A stretch of DNA of 64,000 nt from positions 23,601,924 through 23,665,923 of the forward strand of contig NW_025335505.1 in assembly GCF_004798865.1 (NCBI RefSeq), written 5' to 3'. The position numbers and the translations under genes were made by a program. This document shows positions 1-10,105 of this stretch, piece after piece. Origin of the DNA: Varanus komodoensis. Lineage: Eukaryota > Chordata > Lepidosauria > Squamata > Varanidae. Within the stretch, counting starts at the first letter, position 1. Every line of letters begins with the position of its first letter. The notes beneath the pieces are model-generated. The model made no database searches. It was not told the origin of the DNA and worked only from the letters and a program-made list of their open reading frames with translations.

Positions 1-631
1 CAGCAGCAGTGTTTGTTGTTAACAAAGACATTTACACCTAACCACCAGTTGGCAGGTGTTAACACTTTGTTACTTGCTATTCCCACATGCTGAGAATGGT
101 GGGAAGGCTGCCAAGCTCTCCCGTCTTGAGCAATACTTGAGTTTTACAACAGGAACAACAACAACAACAACAACAGAAAAGCAATAAGGAAGGACGGGCG
201 GAAGAAAGGAAGGAGATACAAGCAATGGGAACAATAGCACCATGCTTCTGCCTTTACCAGAAGGGAATATGAGGTTTTGTCAAATCCCCTGGCATTTTTT
301 ATTCTTTTAAATGGCCATGAAGGCAGTTGTGATGGGAAGATGTGGGCCTTTTAACTGTGAAGTACAAAATATGCTCACCATAAAAGTATGACATGCGCAT
401 CCAGGTTATAGCATTCATATATAGTTTGCACTGTTTACTCATATGGTTTAGCCTTGTGGAAATAGTACTGACAGGAAATGGAGGGATGGTTTTAAGTATT
501 TTAAGGAGTTTTGAAACATGGGAATAGCTCCCTTCCTGCAGATTATATCAGGTCTTCCATCCAAAGAGAATTCTTCCATGCAAGCTCCATTACTGGTGGG
601 CCATCTAAAAGAAAACCTTGGGGTTGTAGCC
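1..631. other. No gene seen
   Basis: Apart from the (AAC)n tract this stretch is unique AT-rich sequence without a supported feature. Confidence 0.6.
154..175. repeat. (AAC)n microsatellite
   Basis: Seven AAC units. Confidence 0.95.
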
Positions 632-690
632 ACTGATAGTTCTAGTTAGAGTAAACCCATTGAAATGAATGGGACATAGGTTTGTTATAA
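632..690. repeat. Short palindromic repeat, P2-like, partial
   Basis: GAGTAAACCCATTGAAATGA followed by ATGGGACATAGG keeps the central palindrome of the P2/P3-type repeats. Ends are not clear. Confidence 0.4.
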
Positions 691-773
691 TGACGTTCCG
701 TATCAGAGGGCCTAGTCCAAGTAGGATTAACATGGGATGTGCCTGTAAGAGCTTGGTTGACCACTGACTATGC

Positions 774-838
774 TAGCGAAGGCTTCTGGGAGTTGTAGTC
801 TAAGACATCCTGAGGACAAGTTGTCCATCCCTGCCTTA
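774..838. repeat. P1 palindromic repeat, right half
   Basis: GAAGGCTTCTGGGAGTTGTA, GTCTAAGACATCCTGAGGAC and CCATCCCTGCC match the right arm of the P1 family. Confidence 0.55.
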
Positions 839-1459
839 CCCTTAGAACAGTTGACTGGGCAATCAGTGTAGAGGAGCAGATGCAAAGGCAGGACCATCTG
901 CAACAGGTCACACCTTGTGATTAGCGGGAAGACTAGCAGGAAGCAAAGCTGGTGCGCACCACAGAGGGACAGACTGAGATTGGGCCAGGCAGAGCTGGTG
1001 CAACAATGAGAGGGTGTCCGGCAATGCAGCTGCACCCCATCCTAACCATTTCCCATCATCATGGAGTTGGCTATCTTGGCTCCAGTCCGTGCACCACCTG
1101 TTATACCTTAATAAACTCTTTCATGGCTTTGCCACTGGCCTGGAGTCTCTAGGTGGCCAAACTTATCCCCCCCGCCCACATTTATCTCAGGCTGCCATCC
1201 CTGGGTGTGTACAACAAATTATAGATTAAAATAACTTAGCCATTTTGATCATTTTTGCAAGGTTTGTATGTCTCATGGTGTTGTGAGCTAAGTGTTCCCT
1301 CCCCAGAAACACAGACTCTCCAGCACTTCTTGTAAGCATCATTGTTCTAAACAGAATCTCTAAGCATACACAAGTCTCTGAACATACACAAAGTGAGATG
1401 TTGAACCCTCTCTGCCCCACTTCACTCAAAGCTTTGCTTATGAACACTTCTGGGCCTGT
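839..1459. other. No gene seen
   Basis: Unique sequence with short overlapping frames only. Confidence 0.6.
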
Positions 1460-1990
1460 CTCAGAAAGGAGGGGCACTGTGGATACATGTGCACCTACGT
1501 TCTGCACTCTGAACCCCTAATTGGGCCAGCCGACAGCTGTGACGATGGGACTTTGGGTCCTCAGGAGGCTGTAGGTCTCCATCTGAGAGACTGCCCATCT
1601 CCAAATCCCCTTCCTCCAGATGTTGTCCATCTTCTTCTTCATTCCCATGGGAGGGTGGGCTGGGCCCCATGGCTGCCCTTGAACTAATCTCATCTTGAGT
1701 AGGATCAGACAGGTACTGACAAACTGCAGGTGGAGGTCTGTCCATTACAACAATTCTGTTATCAGAGTTCAAGCTCTCAGTCCTGTCTGACTCAGCCAAC
1801 TGCCCATCATCCTCAAACTCGGAGCTATCAGTCCCACCAAAACGGCCAGCTTCTCATGTGTACCTGAGAATCTCACCAGAACGCGCGCGCACAATACATG
1901 GTTTATGAGGACCAGCCAGTGTTCATTGAGTAAGCGAGCTGTCCAATTACACAGAACTGGATATAAAAATTGCTTCATGTGCTACTCTTT
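1460..1990 (-). other. Stretch with acidic Ser/Pro-rich translation, likely retroelement-derived fossil
   Basis: The minus strand carries a long frame rich in Glu, Asp, Ser and Pro (for example GNEEEDGQHLEEGDLEMG). From memory, similar acidic segments recur in squamate genomes as parts of repeats, and the right flank has a short CG-alternating run (about 1881-1891). I treat it as a broken element of unrecognised family, age unknown. A host exon cannot be excluded. Confidence 0.3.
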
Positions 1991-2137
1991 CCCTTGCCTT
2001 TTCTTCCCTTGGTGGCAGTGAAGGTATACAATAAGGATGTAGGAGTTATTTCTCCATCTCTCCTACCACTTCCATTGATGAGTTATTCTTACTAGCAGTT
2101 TGAGAGGCCACGGAGGACTATGGGACCCAGAGCTCCT

Positions 2138-2173
2138 GCAGTTGCTGGAGACAGGCGTGTCTCCAGCAACTGC
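2138..2173. repeat. Perfect 16-bp hairpin
   Basis: GCAGTTGCTGGAGACA (2138-2153) and TGTCTCCAGCAACTGC (2158-2173) are exact inverted repeats with a GGCG loop. It is the longest perfect stem found by eye in the window. It is followed by a 15-base repeat cluster. Confidence 0.97.
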
Positions 2174-2226
2174 GCCTATCAGAACTGCACCTGTCAGAAT
2201 GCCTGTGGGCATGCGCCTGTCAGAAT
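2171..2226 (+). repeat. 15-bp short repeat cluster, three units
   Basis: TGCGCCTATCAGAAC, TGCACCTGTCAGAAT and, after an 11-base spacer, TGCGCCTGTCAGAAT at 2171, 2186 and 2212. It overlaps the end of the hairpin by three bases. Confidence 0.9.
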
Positions 2227-2239
2227 GAGTCAGGGAATA

Positions 2240-4312
2240 TTTCTGTGTTTTCTCTTCCTTTTCCTCCTTGGCAACATGGAATGCTGCTCCTTAAGAATCC
2301 CTTGTCTGCTACAGACTCATCCATTCTGCACAACAAAACCTGGAAAGAAAGTCAATCCTAGGTTTTTTTTTTTTTAAATCAAAATATGCACAGAAAGTGG
2401 CTGGAAAAAGTGACCATCACCTTGGTTTTATTCACTCATATACCAAGGGCTATGAAAGGTAGTGAATTGAGTCATCAAGCCCCAGGGTCCTATCCAAATG
2501 GATTCTTGCTTTCCCCATGCCAGGATGACCAATGTAAAGTGTAGGCATAGTGGAACACAGGCCAAGGTCCCACACCTGGCAGGGCTCCACTGGCAAGGAT
2601 TCCCTGGACCTGCTCCTCCTCTTCCCCACCACAGACTGCTTCTTCATGTGCGTCTCGCAGTACTGATGGTGAGAAGGAGGAACAGAAAGTGCCACTGCTT
2701 ACCTGTGCACCAGATCAGGGCCTAACAGGGAGGCAGCAAACAGTAGCAATTATGGGAAAGAGGACTAGGGGCAAAAGCAGCTGGTGACAGCAGTGGTGAG
2801 TGGGCCGACTCACTGAGGAACAGCCCCCATGGGCTCTCAGACATCTGGAACCAGCGCTGGATGCTGGGCACCCCCTTCCTGGAGCACAGGAGAAAAGTGC
2901 AATGGCTTTCACGTGGCTTTTTCCCCTTCATTTGCCTGGAAGATTACTGCTTGTTCCCCTGCAAGACAAATCCTGTGCCCTTGATGGATGCTACAGTTCC
3001 TTTACATACATCATGTTGCAAAATCTATCAAGAGGACCCTCATTCAGCACTAATGTGGTTGACTACACAGAAATTCAAACCTAGACCTCGAAATTGAAGC
3101 ACTAGGCACTCAAAGAAGGCTTCTGCCTAGACGAATAGATCTGTCACCTTGATTTTTCACCTCAAGTCTTTCTTTTTCTTCTGAATATGGAGAACTTTGT
3201 GATTTTGGGAAATTTGCAACAAAGGTGAATGGAAAAAAAAATCTCAGCCATCCTTACCCTTGATTGACTCAGAGTTTGATTTGCTTCTCCTTCCTCTCAG
3301 GCTGGGTTCACGGGCACAGGGGATAGATTCACATGTGCAGAAACTTAAAAGCACTGGGATTCTCTTAACCATTTAGGTAAACACCTCTGATCCAAGAGCC
3401 CAAGAAACAATATTCCCTGATGATGAAAACAAAGTCCTCAGCAATCTTGAAATTCTGAACTCAGGAGAGGAATCATAGCTTGACTAACACCAGGGTGGAT
3501 TATTGTTGCCAGGATTTGTCTTTGGTGCCGGTGTGCAGAAATGTTGTGCTGAAGCCACACACCTTCCAAGTCGGTGCTCGGGAAGTGCCAGTACTGAGCT
3601 GTGGAAGGATGTGCTGTGACAGGCCAGCCATCTGGCTGCCAGCAAAAGCAGAAGCTGCAAGTGATGTAGACCAAGAATGTGCAGCAAACGTCCCTCTTTT
3701 AGCACCTTCCCCATGAGCACCTTACTGAGATGTGGCTCCTGACAGAGGCAGGATATGGGGATTTGATGGACTAGGATTACTGCCTGCAGACAATCTTACT
3801 TCTTGGATTCTAGATACCTCTCCTGGCATAGTACCAGGGCGATGCGTTATGCCATTGTTTGTCTACAAAGGAACAGTGTTATAAATCACACTTTGAAGCT
3901 TTTAATGTGGTTGCTGTTTTAACTAAACATACACAATAGGCTGGATCAAGATTTAGTTGTCTATGGCTAAAGTTGGATGAATGTGCCATTTCTGGGTTTT
4001 CATGATTTCCCATTTTTCCAATGTTATGTTCAGATCCTTTTGACCTTTGAGAATTATTTTTAAAGCTTGCATAAAAGTTCATAGACATTTTTTGCCCATG
4101 CTTCTCCCAAATGCATTTTTTCCAGTAATTTGCCTAATATGGTGCATGTTAACATTATTTCCCCTTGTACAGGCATTTGTGGTTGGAGAATGCCATTGAA
4201 AAATTCAGAGAACTTTCAAAGCATAAATGTGTTTTGGGTTGCATAAGTGCAAAATTAGGTAAGTATGCATTAATATGTGAATGAAACAAAAACTTTCCCT
4301 TTTTCTAGAGTA
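2240..4312. other. No gene seen
   Basis: Unique sequence. At 3470-3720 three frames are open together with a few CpGs, but codon-like bias and splice sites are not evident. Confidence 0.5.
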
Positions 4313-4417
4313 GATGGATCCATTGAAATCAATGATATTTAGATTAGTCATGGCTAATTTTATTTCCCTGGTCTTCAGCAAATCTACGCTAATTATGACT
4401 AAATCTGGATCCAACCT
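4313..4417. repeat. P3 palindromic repeat ('GGATCCAACC' family)
   Basis: TGGATCCATTGAAATCAATG and TTAGATTAGTCATGGCTAAT at the left and TTATGACTAAATCTGGATCC then AACC at the right make a worn inverted pair with GGATCC near both ends. Two further copies are at 9268 and 32578. Confidence 0.6.
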
Positions 4418-4723
4418 GTAGTTCCTAGGCACATTCCAATACTGGGTAAGACCGGAAAGGATCCATCCAACAATGAGTGTCAACAATACTGGGTTATGTG
4501 AACTGAGGGTCTGTTGTTGTATAAGGCAGGTTTTGGGTGCCATGGTTTGGAAGTTCAGAGCCCAGGAGCCAGATGCATTTTGCCTTCTGACAAGTGGCTT
4601 GTAATGCTTTCCAAGATCCATAATGCTACTGCTCGATCAGGAGCCATGCAAAGAAGAGCCTCATCCTTTTGAAAATACCATCCTTGGCACACTGGTGGTT
4701 CATATATCAAATGATGGGACTGA

Positions 4724-4772
4724 CTTCCCTTCCCTTCCCTTCCCTTCCCTTCCCTTCCCTTCCCTTCCCTTC
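4724..4772. repeat. (TTCCC)n microsatellite
   Basis: About nine uninterrupted pentamer units. Confidence 0.97.
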
Positions 4773-6956
4773 TTAGCTAATTGTCTGAAGCTTTAACCAT
4801 TTGCCCACTGGGCAGTAAAGTGTCCTTGCTACAGCTCTCTAAAAGAACACGCAACTTCACTTTATTATTTTTACCATGAAAACTTTAAAAATCCAATCTT
4901 GTTACATTAAACTAACTCATGCAGAAATTCCCCAACTGTTCCACTGTTGTACGGAAGGCAATATATACATTTTGTCATTTTCTCTCTCTCTCTCTGCTTT
5001 TTGCAGGGCATGTCTAAAGTGATAAAATACATTCAAGCAAAGAACTGTCAGCTGCACATTACTTCATGGTATTATTCTGTGTTTTTTTCTTTTGCTGCTT
5101 ATCTTTAACATGATGACTTTTTTCATAGTATTTAAAAATGATTCAACAGGTACATAATCAATGAGACATAAAAGTAAACACTGGGCATGAATTTTTATAT
5201 TTGTGTTTGCTTATTTATTTTTCCTTATTTCTTGGTATCCCAAAATTGAATGACTGCACTGGAGTGTATGTGGAACAAATGAGCATTTGACCAGTGATAA
5301 GGCATCATTCCAACTTCTTTTTAAAATAAAAATATAAAAATGTCCCCCTGGTGGCAGGTTTTCTGAATTACCCTGACCCATACAAGTTACTTGAACCTTT
5401 CCCCCCTGTATCTTTGGTTGCCATATGCTACTGATGCTACTGATTTCTTTCAAGGCATGAGTTCACATCCTCTCCGAAGCAAGAGCTCTTTGCGGCCTAC
5501 TAGTACAGGTGCATGCACTGGAAGCTGGAATTATATTCATTTGGAAACTGTGACAGACGTCATGGCTAGAAGAAATTTGCATTTGGACATGTAATCAGTA
5601 TCCCACATTTTCCAGTTTTTCTCTGCTTCTGCAAAGTGTGGATTACTCACCCAAGCCTGCTTTCCAGCTGCATTGGCTTTCCTGGAGGGACTTCACAGGC
5701 CAGCTGTGATTCAGTCTCTCCTCTTGTAGAAGAAGCATCTTTTTCCAGCTAGTTTAAAACCATCAGCTGCAGTTCCTGGAAATTCTGGGATTCTTACCCC
5801 AGCAAGAATTGGGTTTGTTAGGCAGGCTATAGATGTACCAGTGTGGTGAGCAACTGTTGGATGGTGCCCATAAAGTTGTCATGTACTCCAGGGGTGAGGT
5901 ACTTCAGTTCTACTCTGAATTCAATTTGGTTTGAGGGCACTCATTTTAGTGGCAGGCAAGGCCATAAGTAAATGGAGTGGAGACAAAATCACCAAAACAC
6001 TTTAGCTTAAATCTCTTCCTGCTTGTAGCTAAACCTTAAGAGAGCCACTACGTCATCTTAGAATAGGGTGGGAGATTGAATAAAAGCTGCAAAACCATCA
6101 AATGATAGATGGTTAGGGAAAAGAGAGGTCTGGTCAGAAAGGAAGAATGGCCATCTTGGAAACCCCAAGTTAACCCAAGGGAAGTAGCCTGAGGGACAGT
6201 GGTACATGGCTGTGCTCGCTCTCCTTCTGTCCCTCTCATGGGAGTAGAGTGAGCAAGACTGGGGGATGACCCATGGCAGGCGACATGCACAGAAGCACAG
6301 GTGGCATGTCTTTATTCAGACAGAGTAGACACAACATGGCTGCATAATCTTGCCTGAGGGTTTCATTGTGCCAGTCAAAGGGCTATTCCATCCCATGTGA
6401 AATTCCATTCACTAGTACTTATTTCCCACAAGGTGATTGTCCAACAGCTTCGTCTTCTAGAACTAAGGCTATTTGTGTACCAATCAACTCTTCAGATCTG
6501 AGGTGATATTGCTGTCATTGCTATTGCCCATGAAGTAAAATCCCCTAATATTCTCACAATAAAAGGCAGAACTTCCCTAGACTTTGATGGTTGTTCTTAG
6601 ATGAGGTTAGACCCAGAGTAGGGTAGTTTAGCACAGTTCTGTTCATGAAGAAGGAAGTGAGAATAACGATGCCCATCATGGTTTCTCCTTCTCCTTGCTT
6701 CTCAAAATGCTACTTGGGACAATCTTTAGGAACAGAGAGATGCAGAGGTGAGGAGGGATTCAGAAAAAAACACTTTTCTACTTCCTTCCAGCAGCAAGAA
6801 ACCTTCCTTGAAAACTTCCAGTGCCTTCCATAAACAGAAGCAACCTTTTCCAACCCATGATGATTAACAATGAGAAATTGCTTTTGTAAAGAGGCTGCTG
6901 TAAATCTTTGAAATGCTTAATTGTAGAGATGTTTGAGAAATTTCAGTTCATACTTT

Positions 6957-6984
6957 GTGTGAGCAGGATTTACCCTGCTCACAC
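6957..6984. repeat. 11-bp perfect hairpin
   Basis: GTGTGAGCAGG and CCTGCTCACAC are exact inverted repeats with a six-base loop, in AT-rich sequence. Confidence 0.95.
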
Positions 6985-7441
6985 CTTCAGGACTTAAAGT
7001 CAACATATTTCCAAACTTGCAATGTGATTTCTGGATACACAAAAAGTAGCAAATAGCATCTCTACATTTGAAAAATACACATGAAAAAATGCACACTGTT
7101 CAATGTGCAATAAAACACGTTTTACTCAATGGATACAAAGGCATACATTTCAAAGATGTGCACAATGGATGAATATATTTGGAAAAATCTTCATGAAAAT
7201 ATGCACAGATTTTCAAGTGGAAAGGGGAAAAACTTTTAATTTAATATGGATTCAAGTTAGAGCAAGCTTCAAAGTAGAATTCAGAGAACTTTGGTGAGCC
7301 CTAGTTTGTGTGAGTCACATATCCTTATCTAATTCTCCTACATAATTTAACAATTGTGTCATCCCCTCAGTCCTTTGGCTTGATATTACTGAGCAGGGCC
7401 AACCTGTAGCTCTTCCCACTTCTTTAAAGAACTGCTAAATC

Positions 7442-7550
7442 AAGGGTGAGCAACCAATGGCCATCTAGATTACATCTCCTTTGGAAATTGGCCACACTGG
7501 CTGGGATTGATAGTTCTGCAACGTCTGATATGCCAAAGATTCCCTATCCT
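7442..7550. repeat. P1 palindromic repeat, near-full
   Basis: GGTGAGCAACCAATGGCCAT at the left and GGCTGGGATTGATAGTTCTG with GCCAAAGATTCCCTATCC at the right form the two arms of a worn P1 copy of about 109 bases. Confidence 0.6.
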
Positions 7551-7731
7551 TTTAATTGTTTCCTGAGCAAGACAAATAAAAAGCAGGTGTATATGTTCAG
7601 ACATTTCATCTTTGGAAACACTGAATTCTACTTAGTACATCTTAGCAGACGTTTCTCAAAGGACTCATGAATCTATGGGGACTTCTGAGCACACCTGCTT
7701 GTGTTGTTTATCCTTTCTAACTATCAGCTTT

Positions 7732-7992
7732 CTAAACAATCACAACAAAGGAAGGGATTAAGCAAGCCGCTATCGTATTGTGACATTTGCCTTGTTTTGA
7801 ATCCCCCGTCATGTCATCAAAATATGACAACCTGAGAAGTCTATAAGGACCCACATAGGCTGTCCACTCCCCGTCCAGAAGGTGCCTTTGCGTGCACACG
7901 GGCCAGAAGTCCTGGAAGTGCTTTGAAGTCTCATGCAATGTCGCTGTAATACTATCTAAGGAGCCCTGTATGACTGGGGACCTGGTTGCCAT
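7732..7992 (-). CDS. Weak candidate coding segment or conserved element, unrecognised
   Basis: On the minus strand an 86-codon frame starts with an ATG at 7992 and stops at 7732; the translation begins MATRSPVIQG and contains LLDGEWTAYVGPYRL. The segment and its upstream flank (about 7760-8070) carry roughly eight CpGs in a CpG-poor background. No clear donor site or polypyrimidine acceptor frames it, and I do not recognise the protein. An alternative is a conserved non-coding element: the bases around the ATG also read as an RFX X-box-like half site on the plus strand (GGTTGCCAT). The coding call is weak. Confidence 0.18.
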   Translation of the reverse strand: MATRSPVIQGSLDSITATLHETSKHFQDFWPVCTQRHLLDGEWTAYVGPYRLLRLSYFDDMTGDSKQGKCHNTIAACLIPSFVVIV

Positions 7993-8134
7993 AGTGATCA
8001 CATTCTCCTGGTAGTGCTCTCCATGAGAACATGGAGATCAGCTGGACCAATCTTGTTAATCACCCCGAAAACTCCCTGCAGAAGGCATACATCTTTGCAA
8101 CTTCTAGCATGCCATCGACTTATTTTTTAAGCAT

Positions 8135-8194
8135 CCTCTGGAGGTTTTACCCTTCTTCTAGTAAAACCGACTTCTTTTGTCAAACCTCCAGAGG
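8135..8194. repeat. Overlapping inverted repeats
   Basis: CCTCTGGAGGTTT (8135-8147) pairs with AAACCTCCAGAGG (8182-8194). GGTTTTAC (8144-8151) pairs with GTAAAACC (8161-8168). The two stems share bases, so only one can form at a time. Confidence 0.9.
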
Positions 8195-8929
8195 TAGGAT
8201 GGTCAGTTGTTTCTACAGAATTCCTCTACTGAACTTTACAAAAAACATTAGCTGTGCACAAGTGTGTACATTTAAACAGGAGAAGGCATGAATCCAAATC
8301 TGCTCTTTTAGACCATCCTGAGATGTTTAAAGCAGGCTACTCAATTAAAAAAAAAGGGGGGTGTTCATCCTCCTCTTTCCTGAGCAAGCGGCACCAATGG
8401 AATAGATGGTTGACAACCAAGTTCCTTAGAAGAAAGCTCTTTCCAACCCAAGCCACTGTCCCTGTTTCCTGCCTGCCATCTCTCTTGTTGGCTGCCTGGA
8501 AGAAAAGGAGGTGCCCACATCACATTCTTGCTAACTGGCTGCAATGGGTGGAAGTCAGAGGGGAGGCTGGAGAGGAGGAACACATGGCAGTGTGAGACAA
8601 TCCTTCTCAGAAAGTGGCTTTGATGATGGCTAAGAGTAACACATGATCCCCCAGTTGTCCATCTCTTTATTCAGGAAATGCAGGAGCACAAAACAAAGAC
8701 AATAATACATGGAGTTCTATGCCCAGACCTACCAAAAACTGCGGCACCCTGACTGCTTGCACTCGGAAATGTAAGCTAACTTAAGTTCTAAAGAAATACA
8801 AAGATACCCATTTTTAAAGAATGCTGCAGCTGGTGGAGGAGAAACAAAAGGATCATGGTAGCCATTTAGTTTCTGGGCCCCAATTCAGCTTTAGTGGCTT
8901 TGATTTTTCTTGCCTTTCATGTCTTGATA
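8195..8929. other. No gene seen
   Basis: Unique sequence; a 113-codon frame at 8254-8595 is low-complexity in composition and unrecognised. Confidence 0.55.
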
Positions 8930-9185
8930 CCCATATTCAAAAGAGCTGTGGGAAGGCCCAGCTTACAACACACACTGGATCTGAACTATTGCTACAGTGG
9001 ACTGTTAGAAGCCATCCTCTGTTTAAAGGGGTGGCCGGGGCGGGGGGGGGGGTGGAATCCAAAGTGGAAGTCAAAGAATCTCATAAAGCATCTATCAGGG
9101 TCTTTCAGTGGCCCATCCAGCATCAGCTCCTACATGGCAGAGCAGACACAGAAGTCACCTGGTCACAGTCTTCCATGGTATGAGA
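8930..9185 (+). repeat. P4 unrecognised repeat family, copy A
   Basis: Contains CCATCCTCTGTTTAAAGG and ends TCACCTGGTCACAGTCTTCC. It carries the G-rich tract at 9028-9052. Family unknown; see copies B to F. Confidence 0.45.
9028..9052 (+). other. G-rich tract, possible G-quadruplex
   Basis: G runs of 4, 4 and 11 separated by TGGCC and C satisfy a G-quadruplex pattern, since the last run can supply two tetrad columns. Confidence 0.7.
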
Positions 9186-9267
9186 TGTATTGTATCCCTA
9201 ACAGAATTATAAGTTTGATTCTACAATAGAAATTAGCACATTCCAATTGTATGCAAGCACATTTCAA

Positions 9268-9390
9268 GTGGATCCCGATTTTGCCATGGAAAAGATCCAT
9301 TGATGCCAACAGAACTCAAGTTAGTGATGACTAACTACCATGACTTTTAATGGGTGTGTTCAAAGTATGAATAAGTCTGGATCCAACCCA
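9268..9390. repeat. P3 palindromic repeat
   Basis: AGTGGATCCCGATTTTGCCA, AAGTTAGTGATGACTAACTA and GTATGAATAAGTCTGGATCC with AACCC at the end show the same order as the copy at 4313. Confidence 0.6.
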
Positions 9391-10060
9391 CTTTTTGGAA
9401 ATGTGTAAGTGGCAAGCCTAGCTGTTTCTTCCAGATGTCATTTAACAATGTACAATATATGATAAATGATAAAATAAAATCCACCTTTTTAGGAAGGTAT
9501 GTGAAAGTTAATGTAGTACTGGCTGGCTATGATCTTGCTTTAATTGGATTTGTTTTTATTGTGGTTTTAGTGTAATGGACCATAACTTCATTTTTAATTG
9601 TGTTTTATTATTGTGTTTTATTAATTTCTAAGTTGTCTCAAACACGGAAGAAGCAAAAACAGGGAGCAAAATTAGACACTATCTTGGCAAGCATGTTATG
9701 CCAGCTGAGATAATGGAAGGGATTCTTCACAGGGGAGAACTGGTGGACAGGAGGAAGGGGAGATTAACTGTTCCATCATCTGTCAATTTTCCCCAAGGCC
9801 ATTTTCACCAAGCCAAGATCACTTCCCATTTCTAAGTTTGGCTGGGGAAGAAACCATTTCAAAGGATGGAAGGGAGGCTGTAAGGTATTGTTGTTGCAAC
9901 AGAAAGGGCTAAGCAGCTTCTCTGACCTGCTGATTTGACCCTTCTCACACAGTGGCATCTAAGTGCAGGCACTGATTGGGACTGCCCCCATAACCACACC
10001 CTTAAGAAGTCCAAAAATGCTGGTAGCTAATTTGATCTCTCTCTCTCTGTCTGTCTTTTG

Positions 10061-10105
<45 letters not shown>

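Larger units (their letters stand above)
4418..7441. other. No gene seen
   Basis: Contains the (TTCCC)n tract and the 6957 hairpin. The segment 6906-7060 has GTAGAGATGT and ATCTCTAC at its edges, possibly another small inverted-repeat element. Confidence 0.5.

Noticed and set aside
4205-4621. 138-codon minus frame
   Set aside because: Crosses a P3 palindromic repeat and shows no protein-like features.
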